A stretch of 64,000 nucleotides of DNA, from positions 20,775 to 84,774 of IMG/VR virus record IMGVR_UViG_3300047552_002060, one strand, 5' to 3'. Shown here piece after piece: positions 58,232 to 64,000 of this stretch. A program made the translations under genes and the position numbers. A model generated the notes under the pieces. That model saw nothing but the letters and a program-made list of their open reading frames with translations. It searched no databases and was not told the origin of the DNA. Each line of letters starts with the position of its first letter. The first letter of the stretch is position 1. This stretch comes from a virus.

Positions 58232-58966
58232 TTACTTAATGTTGTATTTCGAAACAATCTTTTCCAGATCGTGTCCCATCTCAGCCATCGCAATGTCATT
58301 GCTGTCAACGCGACCGCCAGACTTCTTTAAATCAAACAGCTTTGTTGCTACTTCTGACTTCGATAACGGCTCACCTGCATCTGTAGACTTCAAGAGAGGT
58401 GCTACATCTTTGTAAGAGACACCCTTTGCGGCGACTGGAGCGTCCGCTAGTTTGGTCACTGTCTCTAGGATTGAGGCTAGTTTGCCCTCAAGAGCAGTCA
58501 TCTTAGAATCAACATAGCTCTTCATGAGAGTCTCTGCTTCCTCAACGGACTTCTTCATCTCACCCTTGTGCATGTCAAGAAGTTTCTTGGCAATATCCTT
58601 CTCCTTCTCTTCGTGCTTGGGGTCGTCCTTGTGAGGCTCGTCCTCATCCTTCTTATCTTCCTTCTTATCTTCAGCCTTGCCCATGTCAGCAGCAGCGTTA
58701 ACGCCTTCGCCCTTGCCCATGTCAGCCTTGGAATTGACACCTTCTGCCTTCTCGGTCTCCTCTTCCTTATCTTCCTCGTCCTTCTCTTCCTCATCCTCGG
58801 CCTTTTCTGCTAGCTTGCCATTAGTAGGCTTACCAGCAAGCTCATCTGCTCCAGGACCCTTGAGGTCCACTTCAGCAGCTGAGAAACGAGACTTCTTGAG
58901 CTCTTCGAGCTCTAGTAGGGTCTCATCGATTAGGTCAGTGAGGCTCTTTTTGAATTCCTCTTTCAT
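58232..58966 (-). CDS. capsid scaffold protein, 244 aa
   Basis: Very acidic and lysine-rich, helical, with an N-terminal coiled coil and a short repeat (GVN(S/A)xADMGK) at about 75-95. It lies immediately upstream of the capsid gene, the classical scaffold position. Ribosome-binding site GGAG. Confidence 0.72.
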   Translation of the reverse strand: MKEEFKKSLTDLIDETLLELEELKKSRFSAAEVDLKGPGADELAGKPTNGKLAEKAEDEEEKDEEDKEEETEKAEGVNSKADMGKGEGVNAAADMGKAEDKKEDKKDEDEPHKDDPKHEEKEKDIAKKLLDMHKGEMKKSVEEAETLMKSYVDSKMTALEGKLASILETVTKLADAPVAAKGVSYKDVAPLLKSTDAGEPLSKSEVATKLFDLKKSGGRVDSNDIAMAEMGHDLEKIVSKYNIK

Positions 58967-58993
58967 CGTTATGCTCCTTAAAGGGTTAACTAA

Positions 58994-59401
58994 TTACTGA
59001 CCCATACCAAGAAGGTCGGGGTTACCACGTAGAGTTGCAGTGAATGTTGCATCGCTGTTCTCAAGAACAATGTCATTGCAGAAACCAGCAAGAACCTGTA
59101 GAACCTTCGCTGCAGTAACTGAATCAAGAACGTCAGCGATGGTATCCGCCGCAGTGCTTGAGCTCTTTAGCTTGAGCTGACCAGGAGCAACAACGCCAAT
59201 GCCTAGGAAAGGCGAAGACGCAGGTGAAACGCCGCCCATGGGGAGGTCGATTGAAGCAGCAACATATGAAACAGTGAGATCGTTTGAGCCGTTGTCAATA
59301 ACAACAGCCGCACCCGAGTTTGAAAGAACAGTGAGACCTAGTTGAGTACAGTTGCGAGCAACTTTGGCCATGATCTGTGCGACAGCAGTAGTAGATGCCA
59401 T
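58994..59401 (-). CDS. small capsid/decoration protein, 135 aa
   Basis: AAGGAG before the ATG at 59401 sets the start; an upstream in-frame ATG adds only an unlikely leader. Ala/Ser/Val-rich beta protein (SNSGAAVVIDNGSNDLTVSYVA), first gene of the capsid operon. A head decoration or minor capsid role is likely from position. Confidence 0.62.
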   Translation of the reverse strand: MASTTAVAQIMAKVARNCTQLGLTVLSNSGAAVVIDNGSNDLTVSYVAASIDLPMGGVSPASSPFLGIGVVAPGQLKLKSSSTAADTIADVLDSVTAAKVLQVLAGFCNDIVLENSDATFTATLRGNPDLLGMGQ

Positions 59402-59541
59402 GTGAAATTTCTCCTTAAAAATTACGTTAGTTAAAAACTTAACTAAAAATGATGATATCACATGCTAATAGCTAAACCTATATTATTGCGAATCGGTACG
59501 CGCTGCTTCAGTAGACAACGTGCTAGAATGTCTATTAAGAT

Positions 59542-61650
59542 ATGAAATCACTTAAAATCGACATGTGCGCAGGAAGCCAGCTTCGTGATACTCAAGGCGA
59601 AACCTTAGATATTGAAGGTGCCGATATCAGCGAACTTGAAGCCGGAAGAGGTCGTCTGAATGATAACCATGGAAAAGGGTTCTTTAACACTTTAGGCAAA
59701 ATCACGGCTGCCAAGAAAATCTTCAAGGCAGAAGACTGCGAAAATGATAGGCATCGTTATTACTGGGAAAAGGTAAAAAGTCCCTATATTTACGTTGCCG
59801 GTGAACTATTCAATGACGAAGATCACCCAAATAGCAAGGCCGCCGCTGCCATTCTAAGGAATGTCTATAAGACCGATTGTCCGCTTAAAGTTAAGAGTTC
59901 TGTAGAGGGCGGAGTAGTCAGTCGTGGACTTCGAGATCCATCGCATTTAGCTAGAACTAAGATTCACTCTGTCGCATTAACTTTCGTTCCTGCGAATCAA
60001 GCAACTCTTGTTGAGCCGCTTAATCTTGACAAATCATCCTATGATCACGATGCGGATATGGTTCTTATTAAGTCAGTGCTACATCTCGCTGAGACTAATG
60101 TTCCATCTTTTCGTCATATTGTTCGCAATGCGTCAGCAGAAAAGATCGAAGTAAACATCAATAAGATTATGGCCTCCTTAGGCAAGAAGGTGGCGCTTGA
60201 GCTGAAACAAGAGTTAATCAAAGACTCTCTTAGAAACAAGATCTCTGAGAATGTTCATCTCATCAATGAGTTGGTTAAAAGTGCTGTAGAAGAAGAGATG
60301 GATAAGAAGGAACTAGATCCAGGTCTCGGCTACACTTTCTCACACGAACATCACGATCTGGGCGATGGAGAAATGCTCACGCACATTCGAGCTCATCATC
60401 CGAATGGAACAGTAGCCGGTGAGGCTCTATTTAATCATAGACCCAATAAGATGCTTGAGGCAGAAGGTGTGAAAGTTCACCCTGAGCATCAGCGACTAGG
60501 GTTGGCTTCGGCAATCTACAATCATGCGCAAAAAGTAACAAATAAGCCAATTATGCCTAGTACTGATCAAACAGCGGCCGGTAAAGCTTTCTGGTCAGGC
60601 ACGAAGGGGAATTTTGGAAATCCTGCTTTAAATAAGGCCGTTCCTGGACCAGATGAAGATTACTATAATGTTAAACAAGGATATACGGGCAAGGATGCGA
60701 GAGCGGCTCAAATAAACGCTGTTAAGCAGATGGTGAATCGACATGGAAAATTTCACAAACCATTTAAAACAATGGTAAATGAAAAAACTGGAAAACCAGA
60801 ACTACACATGATGGTTCATCGAGGGATTGATGGTCCTGTCACGGATCCAACACCTACCAGTAAAAATAAATTTAAGGTTACTCCAACCCATATCGAGCAA
60901 CCTGGTCACGCAGTACACGCCATGTCATATGGTGCGGCACATGAATACACTGGTCGCGAATTAGATCCACCGGAAACCGCGGAAGGTAAATGGATTGGCG
61001 AAACTTGGGTTCCTGCTAGAAAACCAGATCCAGAAAGAGCACACCCCGAATCCGGTATTTATTCTATGTGGGTTCCTGTAAGTCAAATCGAGAGCACTGG
61101 TGACTATATGGCCCGACGATTTAAAAACCCCAATATGCCGCTTCCAGAAGGTGAAAACGATCGTAGAGCTCTTGCTAATAACAGTCACGCATTTGAGCAA
61201 GGACATATAACTATTAAGCCCGGACGCTACGCGCGAGTCACAAAGACAGAAATGCAGGCAATGCACAATAGGTGGCACAAAAACTTTAAAAAGCGCAACC
61301 CTGACGAGTGGCTTGTGCATCATGAAAAATATCCACCACTAAGTCCTCAATTTAAACATATCTACCCGGATGACCCGCAAGAAAAATTGTCATATACAAA
61401 AGGTAAGACTATGGAAAAGGCACTTACGGCAGGTTATGGTGGTGCCGGTGCTCCAACAGCAATGTCAGGTGGTTCAGTTCTTCAGAGCGAATCACAAGAA
61501 CTCGGTCCTAAGAGCTTTAAATACATCACTTGCGACGACTGCGGTAATGAACAGATCTACGGTAAATTTCAAGTAAAATGTAGAAACTGTAACAAAACTT
61601 TTTCTATGAAGAAGCTTGAGAAGTTTTTTCAAATAAATAAAAAGGGATAA
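59542..61650 (+). CDS. prohead protease polyprotein with GNAT-like, possible ART-like and zinc-ribbon domains, 702 aa
   Basis: Residues 1-165 resemble a phage prohead protease: DNHGKGF with His43, VKSSVEGG with Ser119/120, and SVALTFVPANQATLVEP. Residues about 265-355 look like a GNAT acetyltransferase (VHPEHQRLGLASAIYNHA at 312-329). Residues about 400-580 (MVHRGIDG, HAMSYGAAHEYT, ITIKPGRYARV) loosely recall ADP-ribosyltransferase folds. Residues 627-650 copy the start of the capsid protein (ALTAGYGGAGAPT). The end is a Cys4 zinc ribbon (CDDCG, CRNC). Cleavage could release the extra domains into the capsid. Confidence 0.7.
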   Translation: MKSLKIDMCAGSQLRDTQGETLDIEGADISELEAGRGRLNDNHGKGFFNTLGKITAAKKIFKAEDCENDRHRYYWEKVKSPYIYVAGELFNDEDHPNSKAAAAILRNVYKTDCPLKVKSSVEGGVVSRGLRDPSHLARTKIHSVALTFVPANQATLVEPLNLDKSSYDHDADMVLIKSVLHLAETNVPSFRHIVRNASAEKIEVNINKIMASLGKKVALELKQELIKDSLRNKISENVHLINELVKSAVEEEMDKKELDPGLGYTFSHEHHDLGDGEMLTHIRAHHPNGTVAGEALFNHRPNKMLEAEGVKVHPEHQRLGLASAIYNHAQKVTNKPIMPSTDQTAAGKAFWSGTKGNFGNPALNKAVPGPDEDYYNVKQGYTGKDARAAQINAVKQMVNRHGKFHKPFKTMVNEKTGKPELHMMVHRGIDGPVTDPTPTSKNKFKVTPTHIEQPGHAVHAMSYGAAHEYTGRELDPPETAEGKWIGETWVPARKPDPERAHPESGIYSMWVPVSQIESTGDYMARRFKNPNMPLPEGENDRRALANNSHAFEQGHITIKPGRYARVTKTEMQAMHNRWHKNFKKRNPDEWLVHHEKYPPLSPQFKHIYPDDPQEKLSYTKGKTMEKALTAGYGGAGAPTAMSGGSVLQSESQELGPKSFKYITCDDCGNEQIYGKFQVKCRNCNKTFSMKKLEKFFQINKKG

Positions 61651-61651
61651 A

Positions 61652-62200
61652 ATGGACGAACTGATCAAAATCGCAAGCAATGGTCAATGGACCCTAGAAA
61701 AAGCGATTCCACCGACAATTAAGAAGCCAGGAGAGGTGGCTCGATCACTGGCAAAACCAGCGACAGCAGCTGCGCCAGCCAAATCACCAGCAGCGACACC
61801 GGCTAAGAAGCTAAAAGAAACGACTGTCAAAGATAGCGACAAAACGCGGGCATTAACTCAAGCAGCTTTAGCCGCCACGCCAAGTGACATCACGAAACCG
61901 ATGAAACGAAAAGAAGCCCCTACTGGGCAGCACCCTAAAGAACTGATGCCACCTCAGGAGATGACGAGAGAGACAGAATCAGGTGCACCTATTATGCGAG
62001 AGCGCCAAGGAACCTTCCACGGAGAAGGTGCTAGAACACGCGGAAAGGTTGTTCCTAAACGAGTTGGATACTTAGATAAAAAAACAGGCCAAATGATGGG
62101 TCATACTATACATCAGCAAGAGACCCATCATTGGCGCTGGGATCACAACAATAAGAAGTGGGAGCACGTTAAAACAACTTTTGGCTCCACCTCTGACTAG
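61652..62200 (+). CDS. hypothetical basic protein, 182 aa
   Basis: Follows the polyprotein after 1 nt. Ala/Pro/Lys-rich, disordered first 80 residues, then a His/Trp-rich end (HTIHQQETHHWRWDHNNKKWEH). May be packaged with the polyprotein. Converges with the next gene with a 4-nt overlap. Confidence 0.6.
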   Translation: MDELIKIASNGQWTLEKAIPPTIKKPGEVARSLAKPATAAAPAKSPAATPAKKLKETTVKDSDKTRALTQAALAATPSDITKPMKRKEAPTGQHPKELMPPQEMTRETESGAPIMRERQGTFHGEGARTRGKVVPKRVGYLDKKTGQMMGHTIHQQETHHWRWDHNNKKWEHVKTTFGSTSD

Positions 62201-62604
62201 CTGCCGATTTCGTAATCACCATCAGACTCACTTGACGGTTCAAAGATCGATTCGCCACTAAACTTATTTTTAAGTGTGGCGAATTCTTCTTTATTACGAA
62301 TCTTATTCATTGCTTCTTTCTCGATCTTCTTCACTGTTTCTACAGAGAGACAGTTGAGTGCTGCCACCTCCACATCTGATAAGGTTTGTTCAGAAGCAAA
62401 TTCGTCAATGTATTTAAAAAAACAATAATTGGCCATTTGACTATTTACAGACCATGGACATCCGGGGCACTTGTTCTCCTCTTCTTCTGTGAGTTCTTTT
62501 CCAGCTGTTCTGATAGCTCTAAGCCGCATTACAGCTAGATCACAATACTTAGTAGGCATCTCTTTTAGTTGTCTGGGGCAGCGTGGGTCCATGGGATTCT
62601 TCAT
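62197..62604 (-). CDS. sigma-70 region-4-like protein with Cys cluster, 135 aa
   Basis: The N-terminal half carries four Cys residues (CPRQ, YCDL, CPGCPW), a probable zinc site. The C-terminal half has LSDVEVAALNCLSVETVKKIEKEAMNKIRN (about 78-107), the helix-turn-helix pattern of sigma region 4 (L...E.A..L..S...V..IE..A..K.R). It could recognise a -35 element or bind RNA polymerase. First seen beside structural genes, so a late role is possible. Confidence 0.6.
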   Translation of the reverse strand: MKNPMDPRCPRQLKEMPTKYCDLAVMRLRAIRTAGKELTEEEENKCPGCPWSVNSQMANYCFFKYIDEFASEQTLSDVEVAALNCLSVETVKKIEKEAMNKIRNKEEFATLKNKFSGESIFEPSSESDGDYEIGS

Positions 62605-62804
62605 TTTTCAACCTTATCAAGATCTGGATCTTCTAGTCCCAGGGTAAGAGTCTCAGGAAAGAGAGTTAGAACTACCTGAGGGACCTGACCAGCTCCACCA
62701 AAGACATTTACTTCTTTAACATGTTCTAATTTGACCCCATCGATCCAAACACCGTTATTTGGGTCTAATGGAGATCGCTTTAGAATGATCTTTATTTCAG
62801 ACAT
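62601..62804 (-). CDS. small phage protein, 67 aa
   Basis: LDPNNGVWIDGVKLEHVKEVNV followed by GQVPQVVLTLFPETL is a beta-sandwich-like pattern common in small phage proteins near structural genes. ATGA overlap with the next gene. Function unknown. Confidence 0.62.
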   Translation of the reverse strand: MSEIKIILKRSPLDPNNGVWIDGVKLEHVKEVNVFGGAGQVPQVVLTLFPETLTLGLEDPDLDKVEK

Positions 62805-63478
62805 TAGTGTACCGTCTCTTCAGAAGAAGCGCGAACGTACTTCTGATCGACAGATCCATCGGGATTAAAGGTAGGTTCACCTACAGCTACAACTTGACCA
62901 GCGGGTGGTTCAACAACTACCGCAGGAGGAGGATTACGGATAGCGAGCAACTCGACCACATGCTCAACACCATTCAGTTGGCAAGTAACCTTTGTTCCGA
63001 CTGGCTGACCAGCGAACCCTTTGATCAAAGCAGGAACGCCGCACTCGGCTAGAACGATGCGTGACCGGAAGATGCCAGCATCTTCGCCAGCAGTGGTCGA
63101 TGTAACGATCACAGTACTGTCATCTTGGACAGTCTCACCGACAGTAAAGCTGCCTGCCTTATCTTCGGCATCTGATGCCTCGGCGAAATCATTTAGGCGA
63201 AGCTCTTCTGCCTTCTTCGCCATAGCAGTCATATCAAAATTACCGACAGACTGCATGGCTAAAATCTTATACTGCATCTCATTGATAGTGCCGAATGCCT
63301 TACCAAGATCCTTGGCCATAGACTGAACCTGCTGAAGCAGCTGCTGAACCATCTGCTGTGTGATACGACCAGCCATCTGCGTATTCTGTAGCTCTCTATC
63401 CATCGAGATCATTCGTTCCGTCTTAGTCGGCTTTGGGTCCAACTTAACACCGCGCTTCATCCCATTAACTGGCTTCAT
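62804..63478 (-). CDS. hypothetical structural-operon protein, 224 aa
   Basis: A helical first half with a Gln/Met-rich amphipathic segment (ITQQMVQQLLQQVQSMAKDLG) and a beta second half (GSFTVGETVQDDSTVIVTS, TKVTCQLNGVEHVVELLAI). It starts at the stop of the upstream gene. No family recognised. Confidence 0.6.
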   Translation of the reverse strand: MKPVNGMKRGVKLDPKPTKTERMISMDRELQNTQMAGRITQQMVQQLLQQVQSMAKDLGKAFGTINEMQYKILAMQSVGNFDMTAMAKKAEELRLNDFAEASDAEDKAGSFTVGETVQDDSTVIVTSTTAGEDAGIFRSRIVLAECGVPALIKGFAGQPVGTKVTCQLNGVEHVVELLAIRNPPPAVVVEPPAGQVVAVGEPTFNPDGSVDQKYVRASSEETVH

Positions 63479-64000
63479 TATTGTTTCTCCTTGAGTTTCT
63501 TACAAAAGAATTTAAGCAAATCAACTTCTTCAGTGGAAAATTGATTATTGATTGTCTCTGTCTTTGTACCGAGAATCTTCCCCAATTCAGTATTAAGGAA
63601 AGTTCTTAGATTGGTCTCTATCTTGTCGTAGATTGGTCCCTTCTGCTTAACGAGGCGCTTAGAAAGAATGTCATTGATAGCATTCGCAGTCTCAAGCTTG
63701 ATCTGCTCATTGGTAAGTTTAGAGGCAGCAACAACAGGCTTAGCTACTTCAATTGGTGGTTTAGTTAAAACCTCCTGTGGAGCAATCTCAGGAAAGTCAA
63801 GCAGAGTCTTCCGCACAAAACCATATTTATCAGCCATAGTCGAAAATAATGCCCGAGCTCGTACGAACTGTGGCTTAGTCAATGGTTCCTTATTATCAAC
63901 ACAGCGCTGCCAATGAGCTTCTACATTATGATCGACCATGAGAATTCGTACAGTGTTTACTGATTCTTCTAACTCACCAAGCACTTCGAGGCTTTCCTCA
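63478..64000 (-). CDS. hypothetical protein, partial at window edge
   Basis: The frame remains open to the right-hand end of the window; a GTG at 63984 is possible, but the upstream codons look coding too (EESLEVLGE). Helical, charged, ending FFCKKLKEKQ. Same operon as the two genes before it. Confidence 0.6.
   Translation of the reverse strand, partial: EESLEVLGELEESVNTVRILMVDHNVEAHWQRCVDNKEPLTKPQFVRARALFSTMADKYGFVRKTLLDFPEIAPQEVLTKPPIEVAKPVVAASKLTNEQIKLETANAINDILSKRLVKQKGPIYDKIETNLRTFLNTELGKILGTKTETINNQFSTEEVDLLKFFCKKLKEKQ

Noticed and set aside
1-64000. CRISPR array, integrase or attachment sites
   Set aside because: No regularly spaced identical repeats and no recombinase gene were seen in the window.

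Overview
The window is part of the genome of a large tailed bacteriophage (Caudoviricetes). Evidence: densely packed, mostly overlapping small genes; scaffold, major capsid, connector and tail/fibre genes; phage-type nucleotide-metabolism enzymes; tRNA genes; several HNH-type homing endonucleases. I see no terminase, portal, DNA polymerase, tape measure or integrase, so this is only part of the genome. The host cannot be named from the sequence. One gene encodes a possible lipoprotein, which shows only that the host is bacterial.

Layout. 1-7.9 kb (+): WGR-domain ATP-dependent DNA ligase, an HNH gene with a probable frameshift, an AAA+ ATPase, zinc-finger proteins, a cytidine-deaminase-like protein and tRNAs. 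7.9-13.1 kb (mostly -): a ClpP-like protease and a block of virion/fibre proteins, one with about a dozen GI.Q.I..GTP repeats. 13.1-24.7 kb (+): a MoxR AAA+ ATPase and HExxH/VWA protein pair, small membrane proteins, a sigma-like protein, a metallophosphoesterase, a cyclic-phosphate receiver domain, a second ClpP-like protease and an RNA ligase. 24.7-34.8 kb (+): accessory region with an AP2-HNH endonuclease, 5'-nucleotidase, a thymidylate-synthase-fold enzyme with Asp in place of the dUMP-selecting Asn, a degenerate ThyX-like protein, dCMP deaminase, a UDG-like protein, tRNA-Lys and many tiny genes. 34.8-59.4 kb (-): two membrane proteins, then tail/fibre proteins, a papain-like peptidase, a connector, two long low-complexity proteins (one with a sigma-like segment), a metallophosphoesterase, dNMP kinase, PTH2, a tRNA, peptide deformylase, a composite nuclease-kinase, major capsid protein, scaffold and a small capsid protein. 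59.5-62.2 kb (+): a 702-residue prohead-protease polyprotein with extra domains. 62.2-64 kb (-): a sigma-region-4-like protein and a structural-type operon running off the window.

How the genes fit together. The enzymes point to remodelling of the nucleotide pool, perhaps to make a modified cytosine; to RNA repair (RNA ligase, cyclic-phosphate receiver, phosphoesterase, tRNAs); and to support of translation (deformylase, peptidyl-tRNA hydrolase, tRNAs). Transcription may depend on separately encoded sigma-like pieces. A 9-bp dyad, TTTCCGAAA, lies at a near-constant distance upstream of at least four genes, with a fifth weaker copy.

The least explained feature is a scattered set of tiny proteins (about 45-110 residues) with an aromatic-rich helix ending near LKL(G/A), followed by a W/Y-rich segment. 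They occur at about a dozen places, mostly in tandem in the 25-35 kb accessory region. I know no family that matches them.
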